A stretch of DNA of 64,000 nt from assembly GCA_049840835.1 (NCBI GenBank), contig JASGJG010000015.1, forward strand, positions 1 through 64,000, in the 5' to 3' direction. Under the pieces are notes generated by a model. That model was given only the letters and a program-made list of their open reading frames with translations, was not told where the DNA came from and made no database searches. Positions 31,887-41,170 of the stretch are shown here, piece by piece (positions within the stretch are counted from its first letter, which is position 1; each line of letters opens with the position of its first letter). The position numbers and the translations under genes were made by a program. This stretch comes from JANLTX01 sp049840835. Lineage in GTDB: Bacteria; Armatimonadota; Armatimonadia; Armatimonadales; Armatimonadaceae.

Positions 31887-34165
31887 ATGGTCACCACACA
31901 TAACTTGGGGTTCCCGCGTATCGGAGCCAAACGTGAGCTGAAGTTCGCTCTAGAGACGTACTGGAAGGGCGAATCCTCTCTGGAAGAGCTGACTGCGCTG
32001 GGCACTCAGCTTCGCCAGCGGCACTGGGAGTATCAGGCGGGCCTGGACTATCTGCCCGTGGGCGACTTCTCGTTTTACGACCAGGTTCTAGATATGAGTT
32101 TCACCCTGGGTAATGTGCCCGAGCGTGTGGCAGATTTGCCAGGCGATGCGCTGGATAACTACTTCCGCATAGCCCGTGGGCGCTCCGCAAACGAGACTGG
32201 CGCGGGGGTGCGCGCTGGTGAGATGACCAAGTGGTTCGATACCAACTACCACTACATCGTGCCGGAGTTCAGCCGTGATACCGAGTTCCGGCTGAATGTC
32301 TCTCGCCTGAGAGACCAGCTTCTACAGGCCCAGAGCCTGGGGATGAAAGCGAAGCCCGTGCTGATTGGGCCGGTTACCTATCTGTGGCTGGGCAAAACGA
32401 AGGATGATTCTGATAGGCTTGCTCTGCTGCCACGTATCTTGCCCATCTACGCTGAACTACTGTCCGAGCTAGCCGCGCTGGGTGCAGAGTGGGTGCAGAT
32501 AGACGAGCCGATACTGGCTACGGAGCTGCCAACAGAATGGCAGCAGGCGTTTATTACGGCCTACGGCGCGCTGAACACGGGCAAATTAAGCCTACTGCTA
32601 GCTACCTACTTTGGGCCACTTTTGGAGAACCTGGCGTTAGCGGCACAGCTACCCGTGCAGGGGCTGCATATCGATACCATCCATGGGCAGCGGGAAGAAG
32701 CAGAGACATTGGCAGCCGTGCTGCCAGAGAATCGTATTCTTTCGCTGGGGGTAATTAGCGGGCGCAATATCTGGAAGACGGATTTAAACACGCTGCTAGA
32801 CTGGCTGGAGCCTCTCTATGCCCAGCTAGGCTCCCGGCTCTGGATTGCGCCTTCGTGCTCACTCTTGCACGTGCCGGTAGAACTGAATACTGAGCGCAAG
32901 CTGGACAGCGAGATTCGCGAGTGGCTTGCCTTTGCGCGGCAAAAGCTAGAGGAGCTAGCGCTTGTTGCCACTGCGCTGAATCATGGGCGCTCAGCGGTGC
33001 AAGCTGCCCTTACTCGCCACCAGGCAGCAATTGATTCGCGGCGCTTATCGGCGCGAGTGCACAATCCGGCGGTGAAGGCGGCAGTGGCGGCGCTGACTCC
33101 AGAGTTGGGGCAGCGGGCAAGCGCCTATGCAGAGCGGGCAACGAAACAATCCCAGGGATTGAGGCTGCCGCTCTACCCCACCACCACTATTGGTTCATTC
33201 CCACAGACCAGTGCGATTCGGCAGGCACGAAGCCAGTTCCGGCGGCGTGAAATAGAGGAAACTGCTTACAAAGCCGCTATGAGTTGCGAAATCGCCCACT
33301 GTGTACAAGAGCAAGAGAAACTGGGGCTGGATGTGCTGGTGCACGGCGAGGCCGAGCGCAACGATATGGTGGAGTACTTGGGGAGCAGCTCAGCGGCTAC
33401 GCGTTCAGCGAGTTCGGGTGGGTGCAGTCCTACGGCTCCCGCTGTGTGAAGCCGCCGATTCTGTTCGGGGATATCAGCCGCCCCAACCCCATGACCCTGG
33501 ATTGGATTACCTACGCGCAATCACTGACCGATAAGCCCATGAAAGGCATGCTGACCGGCCCGGTGACGATTCTCAACTGGTCGTTTGTGCGTGATGACCA
33601 GCCCCGCTCGGTTTCCTGCTACCAGCTTGCGCTGGCCATCCGCGACGAAGTGTTGGACCTGGAGCGGGCAGGCGTGCGTATTATTCAAATAGACGAAGCC
33701 GCGCTCCGCGAGGGTCTGCCCCTGCGCCGTGCGCACTGGCAGGAGTATCTAGATTGGGCGGTGGAGTCGTTCCGCATCACTGCTAACGGAGTGAGAGACG
33801 AGACGCAGATTCACACCCATATGTGCTACTCGGAGTTCAATGACATCATTGCGGCGATAGCTGAGATGGATGCGGATGTGATTACGATAGAGACATCACG
33901 CTCGGATAGGGAGCTATTGGACGTGTTTGAAACGTTCCAGTACCCCAACGAGATTGGGCCGGGGGTCTACGATATCCACTCCCCCAATATCCCGACCCAG
34001 GAATACATGGTGGCCCTGATGCGCAAGGCTGCGGAGCGTATTCCGGCCACGCGCCTGTGGGTGAATCCGGACTGTGGGCTGAAAACACGTACCTGGGCAG
34101 AAGTGGTTCCGGCATTGCAGAACATGGTTGCTGCCGCGCAGACCCTGAGAAATGAGACTTTATGA
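31887..34165 (+). pseudogene. Cobalamin-independent methionine synthase MetE, one frameshift
   Basis: Transfers a methyl group from methyltetrahydrofolate-polyglutamate to homocysteine. About 760 residues, the usual length. The N-terminal barrel starts VTTHNLGFPRIGAKRELKFA. EMTKWFDTNYHYIVPEF, CSLLHVPVEL and the hinge YPTTTIGSFPQT are present. The C-terminal barrel has GEAERNDMVEY, VQSYGSRCVKPPI, the zinc-site IHTHMCYSEFND and LWVNPDCGLKTR. One missing base at about 33,379 (EYFGEQL expected) breaks the frame; the diverged left copy has TTC there. I choose ATG 31,887 over the upstream TTG at 31,878. The stop overlaps metF by ATGA. Likely regulated by the MetR-like protein through the sites at 31,815. 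Confidence 0.92.
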
Positions 34166-34902
34166 GAGTCTCGGTAGAGCTCATCCCCAGAGGCGAGACG
34201 GAGGTTCTGGCCGACGCACGAACGGTCTGCTCGGCTATGCCCACCGCCAACGCGTTCAACATTCCGGACCTCACCCGGTTCTCTTTGCGAAGCTGGGAAG
34301 CCTGTGCGCTCACCCAGGCAGTTCTCCCTGCATCGATTCCGCATATCCGGGCCATCGATATTCCCCCGCAGGGTGTCTCTGCGGTAGGTGAAGCGATTCT
34401 AGCCGCGGGTATCTCGGAGATTCTGGTGGTGAAAGGTGATGCGCCCCATGACTTAATCCGGCACACCTACCCCAATACCAGCGAATCGATTATCCGGAAG
34501 TTCAAACAGGAATACCCCCAGCTAAAGGTCTATGCGGCCTTCGATCCCTATCGCCACAGCTTCCGCACGGAGTTAGATGGCGTGGCCCGAAAGCTAGACG
34601 CAGGGGCAGATGGGTTCTTTACGCAGCCCTATTTCGACCGCAGACTCCTAGAAATGAGCCTGGAGATGCTGTGTGGGCGAACCGTGTTCTGGGGGATTGC
34701 GCCAGTCGTCGGCGCTCGGTCCCAAGCGTACTGGGAGACCACCAACCAGGTGGTCTTCCCCTCTGGCTTTATGCCTACTCTGCACTGGAACCGTCGGTTT
34801 GCCCAGCGTGCGATTCCGATTATCCAGGAAGCCGGGGGCAACATCTACTTCATGCCGATTCGAGTAGACCTTGCCAGCTACCTCACGGGGTTGACGGAGT
34901 AG
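34162..34902 (+). CDS. Methylenetetrahydrofolate reductase family protein
   Basis: An intact 246-residue TIM-barrel protein of the MTHFR family, which reduces 5,10-methylene-THF to 5-methyl-THF, the methyl donor used by MetE. Recognisable are HIRAIDIPPQGVSAVGEAIL, ILVVKGDAPHD (the family KGD/RGD segment), a strand YAAFDPYRHSF, KLDAGADGFFTQPYFDRRLL and VFWGIAPVVG. It is about 45 residues shorter than E. coli MetF and lacks the usual N-terminal FEFFPP motif, so cofactor use may differ. The start overlaps the metE stop (ATGA), so translation is coupled. The AT-rich island begins right after its stop. Confidence 0.82.
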   Translation: MRVSVELIPRGETEVLADARTVCSAMPTANAFNIPDLTRFSLRSWEACALTQAVLPASIPHIRAIDIPPQGVSAVGEAILAAGISEILVVKGDAPHDLIRHTYPNTSESIIRKFKQEYPQLKVYAAFDPYRHSFRTELDGVARKLDAGADGFFTQPYFDRRLLEMSLEMLCGRTVFWGIAPVVGARSQAYWETTNQVVFPSGFMPTLHWNRRFAQRAIPIIQEAGGNIYFMPIRVDLASYLTGLTE

Positions 34903-35118
34903 CCAACTCTAAATATATACGCATGAAATTTCCCAATTCACGTAAATCTTAATAACAGAAATTAATGATTAAAAATAACCGACAACAATTCCCCGACTAG
35001 TGGTATCTGAAATAACTACTTGCTAACTTTATGGTATATTACGACTAAGTTTCCAGCTACCTTTAATACTGAAGATGGCGCGCAAAACTTACAAACGAAG
35101 CCCAAGAGTCATCCACAT

Positions 35119-35478
35119 ATGTCAACTTTAAAATTCACAGTTAAATTAGATGAATCAACAGCAAGAGCCTTTCTAAACGAGGTTAATTCATCAGATGGTA
35201 GCGATATAACGTTAAAAATTATTGATTCAAATTTATCGAATACAAAAACTACGGGCTTTCATTCATCCCAGTGGGTAGACATACTGATCGAAGCAGCATT
35301 CAAAGGCAGTGTAGCAGGTGTTGTCGCTGGATCATTGCATTTTGGTGCAGAGATGGCTACAAAATCAATACTAAGTAAAATCAAGTCAGCTTCAGAGAAA
35401 TCCGGAACCAGTACAGGTTATCAAATCAGCGGTGATTCGGTTGATATAAAAGGCAGCATTGATTCAATCGAGGAATAA
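35119..35478 (+). CDS. Small unknown island protein with glycine-rich hydrophobic helix
   Basis: I do not recognise this 119-residue protein. I choose the ATG at 35,119 (MSTLKFTVKLDESTARAFLN), since the open frame upstream is low-complexity and poorly compositioned. Residues 1-40 look like a beta/alpha unit with a SSDGSDITLKIID strand. Residues 58-76 (EAAFKGSVAGVVAGSLHFG) form a small-residue-rich helix of glycine-zipper type that could insert in or associate with membranes. The C-terminus is Ser/Gly/Asp-rich (YQISGDSVDIKGSIDSIEE). It lies 76 bp before the HExxH gene on the same strand, so the pair is probably one operon. Confidence 0.65.
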   Translation: MSTLKFTVKLDESTARAFLNEVNSSDGSDITLKIIDSNLSNTKTTGFHSSQWVDILIEAAFKGSVAGVVAGSLHFGAEMATKSILSKIKSASEKSGTSTGYQISGDSVDIKGSIDSIEE

Positions 35479-35554
35479 CAATAATCCAAATCTTTTAAAT
35501 AAATCAAATCATTACAAAATAGCCGTTTAACAATACAGTATTCTATAATATAAA

Positions 35555-36751
35555 ATGAAAATTATTGAAACTGATCCCAAAAGCCCTCTCGCTTACATGG
35601 GCAACATACTTCCTTCAAATACGCTGTTTATTGACAGATCTTCGGCAGTATTAGTTACAGAAAGACGTTTCGATAAATTTATTGGTGAACTTAATAGCCT
35701 CGCAGACCTTGAAGAGCAAGCCATTCGCAAACGTGAGACTTCTTCAGAGTGGAAGGCGATTGACGATATGCTATGGGAGAATTCCCATAGATCATTTTTT
35801 CACAAAACACATGACTTAGAATTACTTCACGAACAATTTCACTACTATCAATTATGCAATTGCAACTATCTTTTCCGAATAATGGACAACATTCAATTAT
35901 CCTTACGAGATTTAAGAAATGAATGGCGATCGCAAAAGAAAAATCTATTAAATTTAATCCAAATCCATGATAATTTAAATAGACTAGAGAACAAGCTAAA
36001 TACAACATCAGAAAACAATATATCTATAACAGGACTAATTGAGATCGGAGCTTTAATGCTTGAATCAGCATTAGAAACCCCGGAAGGCAATTATCAAGAT
36101 TTATTCAATTACATATGCTTCAATAGGAAACAAGGAGCATGCCCATATAGTCTTGCGGTCTTAAAGTTCTGGCATAAGTATAATGGACCGAGTTATTTTG
36201 GCTTCCTGTGGTTTGCAACATTCCTCTCGCTATGCCAAGACGACCCTGTAACATTCTTCGAAAATTTAACAAAAAACATATGCAATATCGGTATAAAAAC
36301 CCCATTTAATCATGCAAGTGAAGCCGAAGAGTGGTTAATTAAAAATAAAATATGCAAAAAGTCAGATTTTGACTTCTGGTGGCGAATAAAACAAAAACCC
36401 CTTAATCCTATATATCAAATATTGCTAGAATCAAGATTATTCATGCCCTTCATTCTTCCAAATATCCCTGGTTATGGCACTTTTACACCAAACGATTTTT
36501 TTCTTTGTCCCAATATATGCCTAGATATCATCCCTTCCGGGCAAAATGGAATCATGGCATTACCAATGCGTCCTATATGTTTTCCAAAAGAAAATTTATT
36601 CTGGTTGGGACCAGAATTCGGCGGACGAATAGGAGAAACATACAACCAACACTCTCAATTATTACAGTTAGAATATTTATATGACAGTGCCATACTAATG
36701 CTTTTAAAAAATAATGAGTATGAGTTCTTTTATAAGAATGGATTTAAATAA
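35555..36751 (+). CDS. Unknown island protein with an HExxH motif
   Basis: An intact 398-residue protein of no family I recognise. Residues 88-99 read LELLHEQFHYYQ: H92-E93-Q94-F95-H96 fits the HExxH zinc-metallopeptidase signature, followed by a Gln three residues on, as in several uncharacterised bacterial HExxH-x2-Q proteins. Residues about 110-150 are charged and helical (RNEWRSQKKNLLNLIQIHDNL) and may form a coiled coil. The C-terminal half is rich in Cys, Phe and Trp (FDFWWRIKQKPLNPIYQ). There is no signal peptide, so it is probably cytosolic. A third zinc ligand cannot be assigned by eye. Roles as a toxin, defence effector or protease are speculation. Confidence 0.65.
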   Translation: MKIIETDPKSPLAYMGNILPSNTLFIDRSSAVLVTERRFDKFIGELNSLADLEEQAIRKRETSSEWKAIDDMLWENSHRSFFHKTHDLELLHEQFHYYQLCNCNYLFRIMDNIQLSLRDLRNEWRSQKKNLLNLIQIHDNLNRLENKLNTTSENNISITGLIEIGALMLESALETPEGNYQDLFNYICFNRKQGACPYSLAVLKFWHKYNGPSYFGFLWFATFLSLCQDDPVTFFENLTKNICNIGIKTPFNHASEAEEWLIKNKICKKSDFDFWWRIKQKPLNPIYQILLESRLFMPFILPNIPGYGTFTPNDFFLCPNICLDIIPSGQNGIMALPMRPICFPKENLFWLGPEFGGRIGETYNQHSQLLQLEYLYDSAILMLLKNNEYEFFYKNGFK

Positions 36752-36793
36752 TAGACTTATTACATCTATTCACAATATTATCAAGAAGCGGCA

Positions 36794-37654
36794 GTGTATC
36801 ATCCAGTGATGTATTTATATTTTGCTGCATTTCTCAACATCAACTATTTGCAAAGTAGCCCCGCAGCGGATTCTTTCCTGGGTGCGCGGGCGGGTAGCCC
36901 GCGAACGGTAAATGGCATTGAGTTATGCTGGTGCCCACCGGGGCGGTTCCGCATGGGCAGCCCGGAGAGTGAGCTGGGGCGCCGGCCCGATGAAGGGCAG
37001 GTAGATGTTACTCTGACATCCGGGTTCTGGATGGGTAAGTACGAAGTCACCCAGAAGCAGTGGCAGCAGATTATGGGAGCGTTTCCTACCAAGCGAGACG
37101 CAGGTGAGGGCGATAACTTCCCGGTCTATGGGGTCAGCTATATCGAAGCCGAGGAGTTCTGCCGGAAACTCACGCAGCGGGCTCGTAAGGCCAAAGAGCT
37201 ACCGGCAGGCTGGGAGTTTCGGTTGCCCACGGAAGCGCAATGGGAGTATGCCTGCCGCGCAGGGACCAGCACGACGTACGCATTTGGCAATACCCTCACC
37301 CAGGCCATGGCGACGTTTGGAAAGCCCTATAACGGAACCCCAACCGGTGTGCCTGGCTCGGCGGCTTCTGCGGTAGGTAGTTTCCCGGCGAATGCCTGGG
37401 GGATTCATGACATGCATGGCAACGAGTTCGAGTGGTGCCGAGACTGGTACCATGCCCGCCTGCCGGGTGGCACCGACCCCGATCTGTCCTCCCAGAAAGG
37501 AGCACAGAATCGGGATGGTAGCTACTCTAGAGTCAGGCGGGGCGGAGCCTGGGTAGAGTCCGCCCCGTTCTGCCGGTCGGCGTTCCGATTGCGCTATGAG
37601 CCGGAGCGCCGGTCTGACCACATCGGGTTTCGGATAGCCATAGTACGTATTTAG
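36794..37654 (+). CDS. Formylglycine-generating enzyme (SUMF1) family protein
   Basis: Full SUMF1-type domain: TVNGIELCWCPPGRFRMGSP at the start, the YEVTQKQWQQIMG segment, PVYGVSYIEAEEFCRKL, LPTEAQWEYACRAGT, NAWGIHDMHGNEFEWCRDWY and the C-terminal RVRRGGAWVESAPFCRSAFR with RSDHIGFRIAI. Family members either oxidise a sulfatase cysteine to formylglycine or act as C-type-lectin-like scaffolds. The paired active-site cysteines of true FGE are not evident, so catalysis is doubtful. The N-terminal 35 residues are encoded by AT-rich island-edge DNA, so the original N-terminus may have been lost. It ends convergently on the ManD-like gene. Confidence 0.85.
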   Translation: MYHPVMYLYFAAFLNINYLQSSPAADSFLGARAGSPRTVNGIELCWCPPGRFRMGSPESELGRRPDEGQVDVTLTSGFWMGKYEVTQKQWQQIMGAFPTKRDAGEGDNFPVYGVSYIEAEEFCRKLTQRARKAKELPAGWEFRLPTEAQWEYACRAGTSTTYAFGNTLTQAMATFGKPYNGTPTGVPGSAASAVGSFPANAWGIHDMHGNEFEWCRDWYHARLPGGTDPDLSSQKGAQNRDGSYSRVRRGGAWVESAPFCRSAFRLRYEPERRSDHIGFRIAIVRI

Positions 37655-38841
37655 TACACGTGCATGGTGCCATCGGCGCGGCGCACCAGTGGCATGTAGG
37701 CCCGCTCATACGGGTAGTTCTCGCACTTGGTCTCATCGAAGTCGATGCCCAGGCCGGGGCGCTCCGATGCGTATACGAACCCACCGCGGCGCTCACAGAT
37801 GCCCGAGACCATGTCGTACACGGGCTCCGGGTACTTGCACCACTCCTGCACCCCGAAGTTCGGAATTACGGTCTGTAAATGTACGCTCGCCGCCTGCGCA
37901 ATCGGCCCAATGTCGCCTGCGCCATGGAAGGCGCTACGAACGTTGTAGGGCTCCGCCAGGGTTAGAATCTTGCGTGCTTCGGTCAGACCTCCCACGTGCA
38001 GTGGCTTGATACGAATGAAGTCAATCCAGCGGTTCTGGAATAGTGGCAGGCAGTCCCACCGGCTGGTCAGAATCTCGCCAATAGCGAGAGGCGTATTGGA
38101 GGCCGCGCGTACCAGTGGCCAGCTCTCCCGGTGCTCGGGCATGAGCGGGTCTTCTAACAAGAACAGCCGGTACTCTTCGACGGATTTTGCCAGGCGGGCG
38201 GCGGCAATGGGGTCTAGCTGCTCGTGCACATCGTGCATGAGCTCAATCTCTTCGCCCAGTTTGTCTCGCATGTGCGCGAACATCTTCGGCACGGAGAGAA
38301 GGTACTTCGTGGGTTCGTAGATCTGCTCTTTCGGGGCGACCGGGTTCACAGCAGGGCGCATGCCCTGTATGCCTGCTCCCCCGTAGGCGCCTACCTGGCA
38401 GCGGACTACCGTGAAGCCTTCTTCGATAATCTTTCGGGCGGAGTCTTCGCACTCCACTTCATCACGCCCGGACGCGTGGGTGTAGCAGCGCACGCCATCT
38501 CGGGCGGCGCCACCGAAGAGCTCATACACCGGCATGTTCGCCAGCTTGCCCTTGATATCCCAGAGCGCCAGGTCTATAGCTGCTATCGCCGCCATGAAGA
38601 TAGGCCCGCCGCGCCAGTAGCCCTGGCGGTAGAGTAGCATCCAGGTGTCTTCAATGCGCCGGGGATCTCGCCCGATGATCAGATGGCTCATGTGCCGAAT
38701 AGCCTCGGCCACAATCGGCTCGGACCCGTTCAGGGTGCCCTCGCCTACGCCATACAGCCCCTCAATGTCTGTTCGAACTTTGACAAAAACGTAGTTGCGA
38801 CCGGGGCAGGTCAGAAAAACATCTACTGCGGTGATTTTCAT
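37651..38841 (-). CDS. Enolase-superfamily dehydratase, mannonate dehydratase (ManD/RspA) type
   Basis: Intact, 396 residues from ATG 38,841 (MKITAVDVFLTCPGRNYVFV). Family ManD enzymes dehydrate D-mannonate to 2-keto-3-deoxygluconate, with some members acting on D-gluconate or nearly inactive. Seen: the capping domain with GVGEGTLNGSEPIVAEAIRH, then the barrel with LALWDIKGKLANMPVYELFGG, the metal-ligand segment HDVHEQLDP, LEDPLMPEH, the ligand Glu in PLAIGEIL, FIRIKPLHVGGLTEARK, AFHGAGDIGP and the tail PNFGVQEWCKYPE with PGLGIDFDE. Substrate specificity cannot be read from sequence alone. It is divergent from the ECF sigma gene across 77 bp. Confidence 0.88.
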   Translation of the reverse strand: MKITAVDVFLTCPGRNYVFVKVRTDIEGLYGVGEGTLNGSEPIVAEAIRHMSHLIIGRDPRRIEDTWMLLYRQGYWRGGPIFMAAIAAIDLALWDIKGKLANMPVYELFGGAARDGVRCYTHASGRDEVECEDSARKIIEEGFTVVRCQVGAYGGAGIQGMRPAVNPVAPKEQIYEPTKYLLSVPKMFAHMRDKLGEEIELMHDVHEQLDPIAAARLAKSVEEYRLFLLEDPLMPEHRESWPLVRAASNTPLAIGEILTSRWDCLPLFQNRWIDFIRIKPLHVGGLTEARKILTLAEPYNVRSAFHGAGDIGPIAQAASVHLQTVIPNFGVQEWCKYPEPVYDMVSGICERRGGFVYASERPGLGIDFDETKCENYPYERAYMPLVRRADGTMHVY

Positions 38842-38918
38842 TGCGACGATTGTACCCAGGCAGCAGGAACAAAAGCCACCGTTCGTGTCACTCACTGGTG
38901 AAGGAAATTTTTCTACCC

Positions 38919-39506
38919 ATGCTTCTTTCTGATCTCTGGCTGGTGCAGCGGGCAAGGCAAGGCGATTCCGGGGCTTTTGGCAAGCTCTTTGACCGCCACG
39001 GTCGCCGGGTCTATCACCTGCTGCGCCGCCTGAGTGGGAGTCAGGCTACTGCCGAAGACCTGACCCAGGAAACGTTTCTGACCGCCTGGCAGCGCCTGGA
39101 AAGCTGGAAAGGCCGTGGGGCGCTCTCTACCTGGCTCTATGGTATCGCCGTGAACCACTGGCGCACGTATCGCCGCAGCAATCCAGCCCCGGCAGACTCC
39201 CTCTCTCTGCCCGAGAACGCCGAACTCCCCAGCGACGATGACCAGGCAGACCCGCTACTCCACTGCACCAGAGCGGAGCTGCATCGGAACCTGGATGCCG
39301 CCATTGCCACCCTGCCAGAGGTCTACCGCGAGGTCTTCGTGCTGGTGCGAGTCGAGGAGCTTTCCTATCAGGCTGTGGCGGAGCTGCTGGACCTGCCGGT
39401 AGGAACCGTTCAATCGCGGCTCCACCGTGCTACCGGGCTCCTCCGAAAAGCCCTCACATCTACCATCTTCCCCGAAAGAGAAAAGGAGAACTGCCATGTC
39501 CTTTGA
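38919..39506 (+). CDS. ECF-type RNA polymerase sigma factor
   Basis: 195 residues. Region 2 includes QRARQGDSGAFGKLFDRHGR, AEDLTQETFLTAWQRLESWK and STWLYGIAVNHWRTYRR. Region 4 includes LPEVYREVFVLVRVEELSYQ and PVGTVQSRLHRATGLLRKAL. There is no region 3, as expected for the group. I choose the ATG at 38,919 over an upstream in-frame start. It overlaps the next gene by 11 bp, with an AAAGGAGA ribosome site for that gene inside its own 3' end, so the two are translationally linked and the partner is probably its membrane regulator. Confidence 0.92.
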   Translation: MLLSDLWLVQRARQGDSGAFGKLFDRHGRRVYHLLRRLSGSQATAEDLTQETFLTAWQRLESWKGRGALSTWLYGIAVNHWRTYRRSNPAPADSLSLPENAELPSDDDQADPLLHCTRAELHRNLDAAIATLPEVYREVFVLVRVEELSYQAVAELLDLPVGTVQSRLHRATGLLRKALTSTIFPEREKENCHVL

Positions 39507-41068
39507 TAAGAGCCTTGAAAAACAGGCGAAGCAGCTTCGCCAGCAGGATGCCGCGGTTCCCGAAGGACTGCGGACACGCATTCTGGACAGCCTGCCGGAG
39601 CGGCATACAGAGCGCAACCCCAGGCAGCTTATCGGGCGAGCGCTCATTCTGGGTGGCATCGCGGCCCTGGCATGCACCGGCCTGGCAATCGCCCCCCGGT
39701 TCCTGGTCGCTCCGGCATCAGCGGCCAGCGTAGAAAGCAGCAGTAGGTCGTACCCAGACCTGGCACTTCACGGGCTGGCGCATTCAGAACAACAAAAAAG
39801 TGAAGTGGGAGATATGGGGGCGTCGCACTCCCTTCTTCTACCGAGAGCAGATTGGCGATGACATTCTGCTAGACAACGGTAAGAAGCGGGCACACTTCGT
39901 TCCCCCTACCCCTGCCAAATCTATTTTCGGGCGACTAAAAGGGTTCGCCCTGATTCAGCGCTCTCTGGGTGCGAATACGGCTACTCTCTCGGATGCTCGG
40001 GCGGGGTTTATGGCGGGTATCGGCTCCGATCCTACCCGGTGGCGCACAGACGGTATTGAGGACAATCAACGTGTTCTCACCTCAACGATGACCTATATGA
40101 TGCGGACAAAGTACCTGCGAGAAACCACGCAGCTTTTCCTGAGTCCGTGGAAAAGCCTCCCTCAGCGCTACCGGGTGGTCCAGGTTGAAACCACAACACA
40201 CTATAAGCCAATAGGGAAAGAGGAGGTACGCGCGGAGCTGGATGCTAAGTACGACGTGGCGATTCCAACTGGTCTGGATACCTTCCCTGCCCCTACCGCT
40301 GAGACCCCGGTTTACGATATGACGGCAACCTGCATCGCGCCGGAAGCACAGGGCGAAAACGTGACGCAGAGTAATGGGCTCACAGTAACAGCAACCGCGA
40401 AAATCCGAGATAGCGAGGGCTGTTTATTGGTCAACCTGGCCTACTGGCTGGGTGATACCAAACTGGTTGCTCAAACTGGAGATGGCTTCGGGGTCGACCT
40501 GTCTATACCTCAGGGCGCTACGCTGGGTGTAGACAACCTGGGGCGGCACTACACCAAGCTCCATAGAATCTACTATGACCAGACCCAGCTGTATCTCTGC
40601 CCAGAGGAGCCCTATAAGCCCGGTGAGCCACACCCAACTCATATCACTCTCACCTTGCCTATCCAGCTCAGCAAGTACGAGCGAATGGGTACCTCTGGAC
40701 AGAGCGCAAAACTCCTGGCGGAAGATATGACCATGCGTGTCGCTCTTCCCACTCAGGAAGGCGATCTAGGCTGGGACAACTCTGACGAACTCAGAAACGC
40801 CCAGGCTTTCCGATTCGACTTCGCTGCCACAAAGGCGAGTATGCGCGCCCAGATGTATTCTCAGAGACTCTGGCGTATTACGGCAGAGGGCAAGCAAACT
40901 TTTGTAGACCCACTTCCTCGGGAGAAACCTGAGGAACGTGCACGCCGAATTAAGCGCCATGTTTACTGGTTACGCAAAACAGCTGATGCCACCGATAGGC
41001 TTCGGGGTGGCGCTGTCTGGAGCCGCAGGTTGCGCCAGAGTGCAGAGCGCCGTGAGCAGCGTCAGTAG
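39496..41068 (+). pseudogene. Membrane-anchored sigma partner with large extracytoplasmic domain, one frameshift
   Basis: About 523 residues if one indel is corrected. The N-terminal cytoplasmic part (MSFDKSLEKQAKQLRQQDAA) is short and charged and could bind the sigma factor. One membrane helix follows (ALILGGIAALACTGLAI). The outer part carries TWHFTGWRIQNNKK and IWGRRTPFFYREQIGDDIL, resembling LolA/LppX-like lipid-carrier folds placed behind anti-sigma domains. A one-base indel near 39,740 joins the two frames. I infer an anti-sigma or sensory role from position and layout; no ZAS zinc motif is present. A strong terminator follows 24 bp after the stop. Confidence 0.7.
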
Positions 41069-41091
41069 AACCTGTTACTCCTGAATTAGCC

Positions 41092-41131
41092 ATAGGGCGG
41101 CAGAGAATTTTCTCTGCCGCCCTATTTTTAT
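41092..41131 (+). terminator. Rho-independent terminator after the sigma operon
   Basis: A perfect 15-bp stem (ATAGGGCGGCAGAGA with TCTCTGCCGCCCTAT) encloses a 4-base loop and is followed by a T-rich tail (TTTTAT). It begins 24 bp after the stop of the sigma partner gene. Confidence 0.93.
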
Positions 41132-41140
41132 ATGGTGTAC

Positions 41141-41170
41141 TTGACGATATGAAATCTACCATGCTATAGT
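41141..41170 (+). promoter_or_regulatory. Sigma-70-like promoter of the regulator/PEP-CTERM operon
   Basis: TTGACG at 41,141-41,146 and TATAGT at 41,165-41,170 are separated by 18 bases. The element lies directly after the terminator and before the winged-helix regulator, so it likely drives that gene and those downstream. The leader between it and the gene contains TTTTCTATGGA twice (about 41,183 and 41,246). Confidence 0.6.

Larger units (their letters stand above)
34903..36850. mobile_element. AT-rich two-gene island between metF and the FGE gene
   Basis: Composition drops sharply from GC-rich to AT-rich just after the metF stop and returns at about 36,850, shortly before the FGE domain. 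The island holds two same-strand genes unlike anything else in the window. The 7-mer AGTAGCC occurs at both edges (34,898-34,904 and 36,854-36,860) and could be a target-site duplication, or chance. No transposase or integrase is present, so the mode of entry is unknown. The whole island is also in the left arm (about 2,215-4,170). Confidence 0.5.
19587..39025. repeat. Right arm of giant inverted repeat
   Basis: This is the mirror copy of the left arm and the better preserved of the two: SDR, MetR, glutamine cyclotransferase, MetF, both island genes, FGE and the ManD-like gene all read through without a frameshift. It continues smoothly into single-copy sequence inside the ECF sigma gene at about 39,025, which is only where the window edge cuts the left arm, not necessarily the biological end of the repeat. 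Confidence 0.95.

Noticed and set aside
37199..37621. A 140-codon open frame antisense to the FGE-like gene
   Set aside because: It lies entirely within a well-supported SUMF1 domain on the opposite strand and has no start context.
1..39025. A composite transposon with the two arms as terminal inverted repeats
   Set aside because: The arms together fill almost the whole element, hold ordinary metabolic genes and contain no transposase.
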